Shown here piece after piece: positions 49,796-63,222 of a stretch of 64,000 nt of DNA. Each line of letters opens with the position of its first letter. Position 1 is the first letter of the stretch. This DNA is from Purshia tridentata (lineage: Eukaryota > Streptophyta > Magnoliopsida > Rosales > Rosaceae): NCBI GenBank assembly GCA_003254885.1, contig QANT01002383.1, forward strand, positions 1 through 64,000, in the 5' to 3' direction. The translations under genes and the position numbers were made by a program. The notes beneath the pieces were generated by a model that saw only the letters and a list, made by a program, of their open reading frames with translations, did not search any database and was not told the DNA's origin.

Positions 49796-52484
49796 ATGGC
49801 AACTGAGAACTGTTGCACCAAAGTGAGAGGCAGCTGCATATTCATTGTAGCAGTAATTATTTTCACATTGAGCACTGAATTTGTTGATTGCAGAACAATT
49901 GATGAAACAGTGAAGGACAACAAAGCAGTCATCAAAACTATAAAGGTTCAAATTCTACATACTACTATATAAAACACCTTATTGCCTTTTTTCTTCATTT
50001 CAAAAATTTTTAATCAGCCATTTCCCTTTTGAATTGATATATATATATATGTAGTGTCTGATATTTTTCAGGGCGATGGGGACGATGTGATAGATTGTGT
50101 TGATATCTATAAACAACCTGCTCTTAATCACCCACTTCTCAAAAATCACACTATACAGGTTTCTTCTTTAGTTCCTAATAAATTACACTCATTGTTCAGG
50201 TGTGCATGCATGTGTTGAATATTTAGGGTCACCATATATATTATTGCTAGCTGATCACATCGATCTCTTACAATAATATTCATTCAGTTCCATTCATCTT
50301 ACGTATTAGTGTATTTAATTTTGGTATATATTGTATTGTTTTTGAAAAAAATAAAATAAAAAATAGCTTCAACCTCCATTACTAAGTAGCAATGAAACGG
50401 AAAGTTATGAAGGCGATGAGATCTTTCAAGATTGGCAACAGAATGGAGAGTGCCCAGAAGGAACAATCCCCATTGTACGAACACAGCCATTTCAGCATCA
50501 TGCTGCCTCCAAATCCATCCAATTTAACCGCACCAAACTTGAGTTCACCCCTTCACTTGGTCATGAGGTATATACCACATCGACCAGCTCTAAATTCAAA
50601 ATTAAACCATTCTTTAATATTCAATCAATATATTTAAATTTCGACAAAAATCGTAATCTTCACATCATAGTTGAATAATCACTAAATTAAACATGCATGG
50701 TTGAAGTCTTTTTGCTAAAATTTTCCCTTTTATTATTTAGTATGCCCAAGTTACTTTGACTCGTGGCAAATACTATGGAGCACGTGCAAATTTGAACCTA
50801 TGGAGCCCTAAATCATTTGATCAAGAAAACAGCATAGCCCAAATATGGGTTGTGGGAGGTCAGGGCGAAGCCTTGAGCACTGTAGAAGCTGGGTGGATTG
50901 TAAGTTTTTTAATTAGCCAACTAATTCCTCCATAAAATTAAAGATATTTCGTTTTTCTTCTAATTTTTATATTTAGTTTCAAATTAAATTAATCTTCATT
51001 GAAATCAAAATTTTGGATCATAATTAAATTGTATGTCCATATTAGAAATCTAACAAAAGATCATTTGGTTGTTTCCATGTAGATTAATTCGCGAGACAAG
51101 CGAACAAGGCTTTTTGCATTTTGGACTGTAAGTTAATATCATCTTCACCACCTTAAGTTAATGATGTATAATTCTATATTAATATCTAGACTTAAATGAC
51201 ATCTTTGTGATGGTTATGAACTTCATTTATTTCTTAACAAGTATCACGTCTCTTTAAGCATTGTGTTTATGAATGCGCTATAAACAATATATATAAGTAA
51301 CAGGTATATAAATCTAAGTGACTTCTATATATAATACTGGCCTCTGTACTTGTTCTTTAGGGTGATGGTTACCGAACTGGTTGCTACAATCTTCAATGTC
51401 CTGGTTTCGTCCAAATAAGCAGAAAATACGCCCTCGGTGCTGCCATAAGCCCTATTTCCATATACAATGGGAAGCAATATGATATATTCATAAACATATA
51501 CAAGGTAAATGTGTGATGTGAAATATTATATTGCTATAAAATGAAGTAAAATTCATTTGTTTAATGGTCTATGTACATTGGCAGTTTGACAACATAAATA
51601 TGTAAAATTATTTAGCAAACGAAAGTTTTCCTGATTTGCATTTTGATTCACATAATACCATGATAGAATTTGAGCATTCAACCTAAAACCAATTAGAATG
51701 AATGAAGACCCAAGACCTTATAAATAAGATCTTATAAGCACATATACTAAGTTCTAGTTTTCCGATGTGGAATATCGTCTCACATTACTCTCAATACACT
51801 CTGCACATGTGGCAAGATTTTGAGCCTAACACTTAAGTGCACAAATTGTTTTGGTGACATGAGAGCATGTGTGGCCGTTGAGCCTTACACATAACCAAAC
51901 TTTGATACCATGATAATATTCATAGGTCTATTAGAAAGTACTATTGAAGAATTGAGAGATAACATTTTGTGGCCAAGATTGTTAATTTAGACTATATATT
52001 CGATTAAGAATCAACCTAGCTCTAGCTAGTAAATTATACAGATTCATATATAATCTGACAATATAGGCATCTAATGTAATTTGATTCCATGTTTCAGAAC
52101 ATACAAAGTGGACATTGGTGGCTTCAAGTGTCAAGAGAAGTAATAGGATACTGGCCAGACAGCATCTTCCGAAGTCTAAAAGGGGGTGCTGACTTGGTTA
52201 GTTGGGGTGGGGAGATTGTGAATTTACAAGCTGAGGGTCGCCACACATCAACTCAAATGGGGAGTGGTCATTTTCCAATTGAAGGGTATGGCAAAGCAAG
52301 CTTTATGCGCAATCTCCAATACTATGACGCATCTGCAGGCACTATGATCAACAAAGACCCTGAGAGCCTTTTGACATATGTCACAAAACCTACATGCTAC
52401 AGTCTCATTGTTAAAACGAGAACCCCAGTCTATGGAATCCATTTCTATTTTGGAGGTCCAGGGTTTTCAAATATATGTCCTTAA
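49796..52484 (+). CDS. Neprosin-domain (DUF239) protein, tandem copy 1
   Basis: Exons 49796-49945, 50072-50158, 50367-50567, 50741-50899, 51083-51127, 51361-51504, 52098-52484, all phase 0; 390 aa. An N-terminal hydrophobic signal (CIFIVAVIIFTLSTEF, about 14-29) is followed by the neprosin activation-peptide-like region (about 45-145), then the neprosin domain to the C-terminus. Candidate catalytic glutamates of this glutamic-peptidase family lie in VEAGW and WGGE; the assignment is inference. The C-terminal FGGPGFSNICP is typical. The prototype, from Nepenthes, is a secreted prolyl endopeptidase. Dozens of plant paralogues have unknown roles. It is a tandem duplicate of the gene at 54321. 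Confidence 0.92.
51655..51915. repeat. Dispersed repeat in intron 6 of neprosin copy 1
   Basis: The block is bounded by two copies of ATACCATGATA (about 51655 and 51902). It contains phrases such as AAGACCTTATAAATAAG, GATGTGGAATATCGTCTCAC and CCGTTGAGCCTTACACATAA, which I associate with a repeat common in eudicot genomes. Copy 2 of the gene lacks it, so insertion followed the tandem duplication or it was lost there. Class is not assigned. Confidence 0.45.
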
Positions 52485-54320
52485 TTACTTAGACACTGAG
52501 CAACACACACAGTCAAACACATAATGAGATCAAGCTAGTTTCAAATAATAGTAAATTACCATTAATAAAGTTGGTCCAAAAGGACTTTGATTAAATAACT
52601 TGGTCTAAAGTACATTATTTAGATACTTTCTTCTCTCTCTCTCTCTCTCTCCCTATAACTCTGTATGTCTCTTTCTTTTTCAATAGATGGATCTCCCTCT
52701 TTTCCACGAACAGCAAACCGATAGCCCAGCGGAGAATTCTGCTAAAAAAAAGTGATTATATATCACCTCAAAACCCAGTAGCTATATATAGAAGTTAAGG
52801 CAGTAGATATAAAGTTAAGTCAATTAACGACTAATTATAATATAATATCTTTTACTTTGAAAATTTATAATCATTAAAACAAAGTTGAGTCAATTATACT
52901 GCTTTCTTTTTTATAGTTTAATGTTTGTATAGATAAACATTTTGAGAGATAAAGTTCAATATGCACCCCGTAACAGTCTTTAGAAAAAATGACCAATTTG
53001 GTACATGTAATTTATGTGTAATTTTTGGTCGGAGGTGTTTTCTTATATTTTAGAAAATTACATTTAAATCAATAAAATATTTCAATATTACATAATGGTC
53101 AATGCAAATTTTATTTTCCCATAAAGGTTAATGAGTTTTGAAATTATATTCCACTTTAGTCACTAAACCCAATTTACTTTTGGACAATAGTGATTAAAAT
53201 GAAACTATGAAAAAATAAATTGATTAAAATGTAATTGTGAAATATTTTACTGATTTATTTGTAATTAACCCTTCTTATTTAGGTTATTGTAGTTATAATT
53301 TAACAAATATAATATTGGAGGAGTACAAATAAAATAAAATAAAAATAAGGTACAAAATAAAATGAAAATAAAATGTACAAATGCATTAGAATAAATCTAC
53401 AAATTAATATGAATGTACAAATTAGGTACTTGTGAAAATGCATTAAGAATAACTGTACATATTAATATGAATGTGGAGAGTAACAGTGTTGTTTACTCAC
53501 TATGTAAAAATGCATTAGAATAAACACATTTAACTCATCAATTTTTTTCCTACATAGTTCTCTATAAAATAACTAGCCTAATGTGTATGGTGTTAAAAAA
53601 GTCGACCTACTTTTTTTTTCAATGATAAACCGTCCCACGTTTTGAAATTATTTGACATGTTTTACAGATCGCTAAGCTCTTAGCATGTAAATGCAAATTC
53701 TGTATTTATTTGAATATCTAATTAGACGTAAATTTGAGTTTTCCATCCAGTAACAAATGCAGTAAATTTTTTATTTATTTATTTATAAAGTTACTTGACT
53801 TTTCTTAATGTATCTTATCAAGAACAATGGCTGCTCTCCTTCATCTTTTCAGGTTTTTTGCCACCGCATGGTCTAGATGTTATCATCCGATGTTTTGGTC
53901 TGGAAGATGTAAGTTTATGGATGAATAACAATGCATAATCAAGAATGTTGGCTTTTCCTAAAAAAAAAAATTAATTAATAAATATTATCAATTAGGAATG
54001 TTATCTTAGACCAAAAATATAGTAGGAATGTTATCTTAGACCAAAAATATAGTAGGAATGTTATCTTAGACCAAAATTATAATAGGAATGTTATCTTTGC
54101 CAAAAAAATATAATAGCAATGTGAATCGATTGGGATTTGAACCTAGACATACCTTGATTTAGTAAGTTAATTAATTATCCTTCCCCATTTAGCTATTAAT
54201 TAAAAAGATTAATGCACTTGCGTGGGCTACATACAGTATATATATATACACATATGGGTTTCTGTTTGCTTTGCTCGATCATCAACCTTTGCAGAGTTTT
54301 GCAGATTTCTATTCAATCTC
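52485..54320. other. Spacer between the neprosin genes
   Basis: AT-rich; CT microsatellite at 52630-52651. The last 330 bases are the copy 2 promoter, clearly homologous to that of copy 1 (CATATGGGTTTCTGTTTGCT in both). Confidence 0.5.
53994..54113 (+). repeat. Four tandem 30-bp repeats in the promoter of neprosin copy 2
   Basis: The unit AGGAATGTTATCTTAGACCA plus AAAATATAGT occurs at 53994, 54024, 54054 and 54084, the last one diverged. The copy 1 promoter has a single equivalent at about 49583. Confidence 0.88.
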
Positions 54321-56689
54321 ATGTCAACTGGGAACTGTTACACCAAAGTCAGAGGTAGCTGCATTTTCATTGTAGCCGTAATAATTTTCACATTGAGCAA
54401 TGAATTTGTTGATTGCAGAACAATTGATGAAACAGTGAAGGACAACAAAGCAGTCATCAAAACTATAAAGGTTCAAATTCTACGTACTATAACCTTATTG
54501 CCTTCCCCATTCATTTTCTTCATTTCAAACATATATTTTTAATTTTGCCACATTTTAATTAATATCCATTTCTCTTCCGAAATTGATAGTCTGTGAATTT
54601 TTGCAGGGCGATGGGGTTGATGTAATAGATTGTGTTGATATCTATAAACAACCTGCTCTTAATCACCCACTTCTCAAAAACCACACTATACAGGTTTGTT
54701 CTTTAATTCCTACTTTAACTATATAGCCTTTTGGCATGTGCTTTACAGTACGTGTCAATTAATTTGCATTTTTACTGTGATTTTATTTTTTGTATTTTGT
54801 TTTAAATTTTATAATTTTTCACCACTCTATAGATATCTATTTTTTATTTATTAAATTTGTTTTAATAGTTGTATTTTAAAATTATGCTCTTATTTATTAT
54901 GTTGCCTTTATGAGAACCATTGTTGAAAGAAGGGTAATTTGGACAATCTCTTTCTTGGTAAAGACTGTAACAACAAATCTCTCTCCTGATTTTATAATAT
55001 TAAAGATATATTAGACTCAGTATTGTTCAGATGTGTGTCATATATTGAGGGTCACTATATTATTTGCTTATGCAGTACGTCTTACAAATTAAGATAAAAT
55101 CCATTATAATATAGTTTTGTACGATTTAAATAGTAATGCGGTCAATAAATATAGTACAAATATATAGATTTATTCACTAAATAATAGCGTTGTATTTACA
55201 TTGTACAGTTGAAATATCTAAGACAATTTATGCATTGGTTTTGAAAAAATAGCTTCATCCTCCATTACCAAGTAGCAATAGTGAAGCCGCGGAAAGTTAT
55301 GAAGGTGATGAGATCTTTCAAGATTGGCAACAGAATGGAGAGTGCCCGGCAGGAACAATTCCCATTTTACGAACACAGGCATTTGATCATCATGCTGCCT
55401 CTAAATCCATCCCACAATTTAATCGCACCAATGTTGAGTTCATCCCTCCACCTGGTCATGAGGTACAGCAAACCACCTAACTTAATATAAATCTGAACCA
55501 TTAATTCGATTGAACTAAAAATTGTGAATTATTATTATTTTGTTTATTTAGTATGCCCAAGTTACTTTGACCGGTGGCAAATACTATGGAGCAAGCACAA
55601 CAATGAACATATGGAGCCCTAAATCATTTAATCAAGAAAACAGTATAGCCCAAATATGGGTCGTGGGAGGTGACGGAAAATCATTGAGCACTACAGAAGC
55701 TGGCTGGATTGTAAGTTTTTTATACCCTTAAGCATCAAAATTTATATATACTTCTACTAAATTTTGAAATTGGCTCCACATGCACCTTAACACATTTGGT
55801 GCATTTCAATCTAGATTAATTCAAAAGACCAGCAAACAAGGTTGTTCGCATTTTGGACTGTAAGTGTTCGATCTCTTCATCCCCTTACGTACATTACGAT
55901 AATATGATTTTATATTAAATATCAAGTCATCAACATTGTGAACCTCATTTATTTTTAACAAGTATCACATCTTTATTTGTAAATTACATTTATATAATAC
56001 TGGCCTCTTATGTGTTCTTCAGGGTGATGGTTACCAAAGTACTGGTTGTTACAATCTTGAATGTCCTGGTTTCGTCCAAATAAATAGAAAAATCGCCCTT
56101 GGTAGTGCCCTGAAACCTGTTTCCATCTACAAGGGGAAGCAATATGCGATATACATAAGCATATACAAGGTAAATTAATGCTCGATTAATACTAGTAAAT
56201 TATTCAAAGTTATAGTACTATAATAATATAAGAATAATTAATCTTATGCATGTAATTTTGATTATATATATGTCTTAGGACGTAAATAGTGGACATTGGT
56301 GGCTTGAAGTGAAGGACCAGGCATTAGGATACTGGCCAGACAAAATCTTCCAAAGTCTAAAAGGGGGTGCTGACTTCGTTAGTTGGGGTGGAGAGATTGT
56401 GAATTTAGAAGCTGAGCATCGTCACACTTCAACTCAAATGGGGAGTGGTCATTTTCCAAATGAAGGCCACGGCAGAGCAAGTTATATGCGCAATCTTCAA
56501 TACTTTGACAACAGTTTGGCCAGCAAAGACCCTGCACAGAGCTTGAACCCAAATGACAAAGATCCTGAGAACCTTTTGAAATATGCCACAAAGCCTTCAT
56601 GCTATGATGTCATTCTTAAGAAAAGAACCCCTGTCTATGGAACCCATTTCTATTATGGAGGTCCTGGGTTTTCTAACATATGTCCTTAA
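54321..56689 (+). CDS. Neprosin-domain (DUF239) protein, tandem copy 2
   Basis: Exons 54321-54470, 54607-54693, 55253-55462, 55552-55710, 55815-55859, 56023-56169, 56279-56689, all phase 0; 402 aa. Seven exons in the same pattern as copy 1, with exons 1, 2, 4 and 5 of identical length. It keeps the signal segment (CIFIVAVIIFTLSNEF), TEAGW, WGGE and the GGPGFSNICP end. The final exon is eight codons longer owing to an insertion (around LASKDPAQSLNPND). Start MSTGNCYTKVRGSC parallels MATENCCTKVRGSC of copy 1. Likely secreted; substrate unknown. Confidence 0.92.
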
Positions 56690-58073
56690 TTACGTACGGT
56701 TTGGCGATGTCACTCTTGTAACAACGTTGCCCATGAGTTGGCACGTTACAGTTTGAATTGTATATATTGAACTGTACGTTGGTGTGGGTTGAGGAGAGTT
56801 CTTTCTGACTTCTCCTTTCTCTACATAATGATGTAACCGTTTCGTTATCAAATTAATCTTAAGGTAATTGCCTGTTTCTTCGCCAAAAAAACTTAATTAG
56901 TTAGACCTTTTTACTGTGCATGCATGCACTTCATCAATCTAGCTAACTGCCGGCCATGTCCTGAAAATTAAATGTCACACCTGGTTTCATCATTATAGTA
57001 ATGCTACCTACTATTGTTTAATACTTCAACATTTCAATCAGCATATTCAACCCCGAATCAACAAGTTCATCCATAGCTGTTTAACAATGGTTGCTAGCTG
57101 CCTATTGATCACAGAACCTATTATTCCCACACTAGATGTGGTGCCATACGAATTGCATCTTCTGCGGACTGCATAATGGGTTCAGGCAATTGTGATAGTC
57201 GATCGAAACCATCCATAGCATCATCGAGTATCATGGCCATGCATATATGTATGGCTCGTCACTCAGTGTTGAATGTTCATGATGAATATTGCTTAGCGTA
57301 CGTTGAAAAGTCTTTGTAACCCTAACTCATTAGCTGCCTCTATTTATATACGACTCTTTCCTTGCTGTTTACGTAATAGGATTGGGCTGGCTATTCAGCT
57401 TGTGCCAAAATTAATTTAATGGAGAAAATATATGGTTAATTTTAATATACAAGTTACAACAAAAGTAATGCATCAATAGAGTTAACAACTACAGGGTTTA
57501 ATTATTATTGGAAAGTATGCAGTGGGTTGAGGAATGTTTAAATTTTGTTTTCAGCTCATGAAATTAATTCCACTTTTGAAAAGGTCAAATTCCTGTTTCA
57601 ATGAATATATTGCACCTTGTTCCATGGCACATCAACCTGAGGAGAGTAACATATATATAGTGTATCAAAATTCTTGCTACAAACTTTATACAGATACTCA
57701 ACCAAAACACCAAAATATATATACACATATATACTGGTACAAAAACAATAATTGATCAAGAAGAAATTTCCTAAACAGTCTCAATTAAGTAAACTAGAAA
57801 AATATGAATGCATTCATAGACCAAGCTTGGAATAGACCTTCTAATTATATATTTAAATGAATCAATTTATTGCTTTCTATGGCGCAGAGGTGCTCCTGCA
57901 GAAAACCTTTACAAAAAAATATTCTGGTGCTTTAAAGTCTTCAAAATACATTTACATTTTATTAACACATATTTTGATTACAGATACAAAATTATCAAAC
58001 ACTTAATACAGTATAAAACTATGTATAAGTTTCCGGATCAATATGCCTCATACTTGTTGTAATTTGAGATAAA
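56690..58073. other. Convergent spacer between neprosin copy 2 and the ELF3-like gene
   Basis: Both 3' UTRs. No ORF with family resemblance. Confidence 0.45.
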
Positions 58074-61000
58074 CTAACTACAATTTTTCCTCTCTTCTTG
58101 TATTGACAAGAATATCCGGGCTGCTGATTCAGTTGCGGATCTAGTGTTGTAAGGAACAACCTTGATCACGGGGGTCTGATGCTCACTTGTTTGCGCATTT
58201 TGAGCAGGTTTCTGAACTTGTGGAGCCATAGGGAAAAGGGGAAGCATATTGCCTTTGGTACAGTCTGAGGGGCTACTTGCTGTACTTCCCTGTAGCTCAC
58301 ACTCTTTCGAATTAGCTTGAATTTTCTCCACGCGACATGGCATTACTTTTCTCATCTGGCTTGATATGTTACATGAGTTTTGATGTGGCATACTGAAGTT
58401 GATCTCCTGCCCATTTGAGTGGCCTCCGGAAAATGGGCTCATCTTCTCAACAGCTGAACTGGATACAGTGGGATTTGTGAATGGCAGGCCATGGGGTGGA
58501 AAGAATGTCTGAAGCAAAGGCAGTGTACCAGCTCCCATCCCTTGTTGATAAGAAGTTGGAACTCCATATGCTGCATTTGAGTAGTCTCTGTTCCCTGAAT
58601 TTAGGCTCACAGGGCCACAGCTGCCATACATTGGAGCCATGAAGCCTCCAGCTGGAGGGCATGGCCCTGTATACGGCTTGTAGGTGAGTCCCTCACAAGG
58701 AGACATTACTGGAACGAACCACATATTTCCAGGTGGAGGTTGGAAACACCATAGGGGTGGTTTGCTATTGGTAGGCCCAGAAGCAAATGGTGCATTCTTT
58801 GAATATTGACCATAAGTTGATTGCTTCGTAACAAGTCCTTTGATGGTATCATTGTTGACACAAAAGTTCCCTGCTGCACTTTCTTCAGCACATTCGGTGC
58901 TAGAATTTGGCTTCTGAGGCTGGTCCTTCAGTTGGACACTTAGGGATGGTGGCTCTAGAGCATGCTCCAAAGGCACCTTCTTCAAAGGAGCATGCTCCAA
59001 AGGCACTTTCACTGCAGGTTTGCTTAAAAACAGTTTACCTTCATGCAACAGATTTGGTGATCCAGCAATCATTCTTTGCACCTGTTCCAATTTTAATACG
59101 TAATGCAAGTCACTTTTTCAAGAATTGTATTGAGGAAACTAATATGTACACACAAACACACATCTCATAAATAACAGGGAAAATTGACCAAGCAATTAAC
59201 AGATTACCTTTATTAGCCTATGCAACTCAAAAACTTGTACTGCAAACACTCTTTGTTGACTGAAAATATTAGCACAAAAGTTGGATCAGAACCGGTGGAA
59301 CTATGTGCAACTACTAAAAAATACTGCACCCTAGAAGGCTTATGAATGAAAGCACAAACTTTTTTTTTTGGCCAGGGAATGAAAGCACAAACTTAAATAA
59401 ACTAAAACACAAAAATATTGGAACTGCTCAATGAGGGTCTTGAAGACAAAAACGAAAAAGAGAAAATGCAGATAAGATAAACTTTGCATTGGAAATGAAA
59501 AGTAGACTTTATGGTCAAATTTGTCACAAATAGTGGCCAAAGATGCAAAATTTCTAGCAAAGCAAAATAGATATGATAATTTCATACAAATGTTTGTAGC
59601 AACCACCAAATGGAGGTACTTACTTGACAATAGCTTTTCTCGTTTTGCAGAACTGTTCTGCACCTATCACTCCAACAACATCATCAGGGGTGATATCCTC
59701 AGCTGAAATATAGTCCGCCATTGGCTTATCCAAGATATCTTCATGTCTGTCTAAATTTCCAACTCCTACAACCCCACAATTCTCTTCACACCCCTCACTG
59801 CCATTTTTAAGCCCATTATGAGTTATATTATCATTCCCAGGATATGGCCTCAAACATGATTTTATTCTCACTTTTGACAAAATTTCCTCAACTTTTCCTA
59901 TTCTGGATTTTACCAAACTGTCCTCCCTAAGGGCCACTCTGTCACGCACAGTCAAAGACTCTCTATGCAAATGTGCATTAGAACCATGTAATTTTTTCGA
60001 ATCATTCACTGAACTGCTTCTATTTTCTTGACTCATAGATACATGTGTCCGCTTCAATGATTCAGAATTTTTTACTCTGTTTGATGGGCAAGATGATGTA
60101 TTTGAAAAATCCTTTACGCTAGCTAAAGCAATAGAAACAGACCTTTCCACAGTGTCCTTATTATCCTGAGACACTTTTGGATTCTCTTCATCTTGGTTCC
60201 TCACATATTGTCCTGATTTCTGATCTATGGTGCTACTTGCATTCATTTGGTTAATAGCCTTAAAGCAAGAACTTTTAAGTTGCACTGTGGAGCTCAAGCA
60301 AGGCAGCCTTTCCCTCTCTTTGCTTTGCTGATTGTCTGTAAATTGCAGAGCTGTTCCTAGGAAAGAGGTAGGGACTCTTACATCATCCCCATTTCCAAAA
60401 TTCAAAGAAAAGTTCCTAAAGTTGGATATTTTATTTGGTTGAAATGAAGCACATTTAGCTGCTGATGAAGATGGTCCTGTGGCATTGAAACTTTGATAGT
60501 TTGATGGTTTGGTGGATATCCTTTCACAATCTGCCATCATGGTGTTTAATTTAGCCCCACTAGGGGTATAAGATTGGATCTCCTCAGCCGGATGAGAAGG
60601 CACAAGAGACTTGCAAGATGGGGTCAATATATTCCTTTCATCGGCACCAACCTACAAATACAAATCATTTCTTTAATCATAAATGAAAAGTTAGTACATA
60701 ACTAAAGAAACTTATGTATATGCGCAAAACTAGTACCGTCAAAAGTTATCCTATATGCACAGAGGGGCATCAAACAAGGATCTTGTTCGATGCTCAAATT
60801 GCCTTTATGCCACAACAGAAAATTGAAGGAAATTTAAATAAGCAGAAAAGGATAACAAAATTACAAGCCATTATGCAACACCAAACAAATCAAAGACAAC
60901 TATATTTCCTAAAACAAGTGGTTTAAGTTGCATGATTAGGAAAAAAGATATAAACAGATGGTAGGACTAGAACAATAACAATGTCAGTACAAGCCCAAGC

Positions 61001-61469
61001 CCAATAGCTTACTACAATCTTATGGTACTGATTCTCTTAATTAAAGCACTCATAAGACCAAGAATCAAAAAGGTACAAAATTCTTTCACGAAATGACCAA
61101 TGAGAGCACACAGTTCAAACAAAAGGCATCTCGTTACTTACATACTAACCAGCACAAAATTTCAGTCAAGTAAACAAAAAAGGCAACACTTTTCTATTTA
61201 TTTATTGCTACATTGCAAAAATCCATTTAGATTGCTGTACTCACACCGCTCCAGGATGTGTATGGAACCAAGCTTCCGCTATTATTGTGAGGAAGAGACA
61301 ACAATGATGGTGAACCAAAGGTAAAGCTTTGAGAAGGGATACTGAACTGCTCATAGAGAGCCATCTTGTTCCTTGGAGGTGCTTTTGGCCCTCCTTTCTC
61401 TGTGTCATTGACATGAAGCCTAGGAAATATAGGACTCATCACTTTCTCTTCATCTTTACCACCTCTCAT
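58074..61469 (-). CDS. ELF3/EEC-like evening-complex scaffold protein
   Basis: Four exons as in ELF3: 61245-61469, 59624-60651, 59208-59259, 58074-59081; 770 aa. The conserved N-terminal block ([19 protein letters not shown] then [18 protein letters not shown]), the central [19 protein letters not shown] and [17 protein letters not shown] blocks and the C-terminal [20 protein letters not shown] block are all present. ELF3 is the nuclear scaffold of the evening complex (ELF3-ELF4-LUX) that gates growth, flowering and temperature response. There is no polyglutamine tract, unlike Arabidopsis ELF3. The Pro/Gly/Tyr-rich stretch (about 540-640) corresponds to the prion-like region. The start at 61469 (MRGGKDEEK) matches the family; an ATG at 61484 is in frame. 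EEC, the ELF3 paralogue At3g21320, is an equally possible orthologue given the neighbours. Confidence 0.93.
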
Positions 61470-62780
61470 TCTCTTCTTCACCACAAATCCCGCTCAGAAA
61501 AATTATAATTTATACGAATTCATTATAAGATCCAATTTCCATCCCTTTTTCACAATCCACAATCACAAACCAAAATACTAGCATACCCTGATACCAAATA
61601 TAAAATGCCTTATCAGGGAAGCACACTACTTAAGTTCCTCCCAAATCAACCTACTTTTAGACAAGTTAAAACATTAAAACCAAAAACTATCCTACTAGCA
61701 ATATGAGCTACTTTCTAAGAAATTCACATTCCACAATCACCCACGATCAACCTAGTTAAAAGAAGCAAATCTTCTGACTGAAAAGCATAAACAAAAGGCT
61801 AGAACAAATGAAGAGCATGTTAAAAGTTTAATAATTACAACTACCCAGAACAAAACAACTTCACAAAATAAGAAACTCTGGGTAGAAAATTAAAACAATC
61901 AGCTAAACTCATGGATTCAAGAAGAAAGCACATATTCACTAGTAGGCAAAATCAACCCACCTCATAAAAAGCAAGAGTTGAGCTGAAAACCAGGTACTGA
62001 GATATGAGGTAAAATTCAATGGTCAAAGAAATAGCTATACATGTGTGAGAGAGAGAGAAGCAGAGCCAGTGAAGAAAGATATTGTGGGAAAGATAGATAT
62101 TGATTCTGCTGGAGATGGAAGAGGGTTACTTGGGAATTCCACTAGAGAGGAACCCATCAATGAAAAGTTGTAAGGAAACAGGTGTGGCCATTGTGGGACC
62201 CAAGTGGATAGAATAGAGCCAGGATTACTTCTGGCAATGCCACAAAGGAGGGACCGAGTCTCTCACATGGAGGATTTGGCTTGCCATGTTGTTGTGCTAT
62301 AATTTAAGACCACATGTTATTTTGCTCAAAGATCTCTTTGGCCAATCTTTTAACGAAAAATCAGGTTTGTAGAGTGTGTGACACAGTCCAATTATAGGGG
62401 ATTTGGTCCGTAGTCCGTACAAAGTTTACTTTGATTTTCTTGCGGAACTAATATCTTAACAACACCTAATTTTTTGCTTTTTCTTTTTAGGAGATATGCA
62501 TTTTGCATGTAAGCTTATTAGATTATGACCCATGAGCTTGGCCAAAAAAAAAAGATTATGACCCATGAAAATAGTAAATGGGTAAATAATCATTTTAATC
62601 TGCATAGTTTGGTTATGGTTTTAATTTCTTCCTTGTTTTAAGTTTTTTCAATCAATTTTTTGTAGTTTATATTTGTTACACTCAAGTCTAAAATTAAAAT
62701 TTTATCTAAATTTAGATGGTGAAATCTTTCTTTTATCAACGCAAGAGTGTAATTATACGAATTTTGTGACTATTTTATTC
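61470..62780 (-). promoter_or_regulatory. Leader and promoter region of the ELF3-like gene
   Basis: Non-coding; GA repeat at 62047-62058 probably in the leader. A leader intron is possible but not resolvable. Confidence 0.4.
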
Positions 62781-62782
62781 TT

Positions 62783-63222
62783 AGGAAAATGATTTTGGGC
62801 CTCAAAATGAGGTGCCTCAAAATTGTCTTAATGAGGTGAAATTTTCATTTCATAATTGTGATTATCCACTTCATATTTTAATTATCACATCAGTATTTTT
62901 AATGACATAACTACCATTTTAATTAAAAAACATATAAAAATTTGAAAAACATACAAAAAAAATAGAAAAACATAATTGTGATTTATGTATGTTTTTTTAA
63001 TATTTCTATATATTGTTTTTAAGTTTTTTTTTAATTTAATCTTATTGTTCATAAATTAATATAAAATTTAATTAAAAAGGTAGAAATGTTCTTAAAAATT
63101 ATAATATGGCAATTAATTATGACATGGCTTTAAATTAATGAAATAAAATTACGACATGGAAATTCCATGTCACTGAAGCCATTTTGAGATACTTGATTTT
63201 AAGGCCCCCTAGCGCTCTCCTT
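62783..63222. mobile_element. MITE with about 26-bp inverted ends
   Basis: The left GGGCCTCAAAATGAGGTGCCTC (from 62797) is mirrored by the inverse of the right end, GGGGCCTTAAAATCAAGTATCTC (ending at about 63209). Similarity may extend outward to 62783 (AGGAAAAT) and 63222 (TCCT). The interior is very AT-rich with no ORF. A target duplication is not clear, so the superfamily is left open. Confidence 0.55.

Noticed and set aside
54120-54150. Possible tRNA B box on the minus strand (GGTTCAAATCCC)
   Set aside because: No matching acceptor, D or anticodon arms nearby; it lies in the neprosin promoter repeat.
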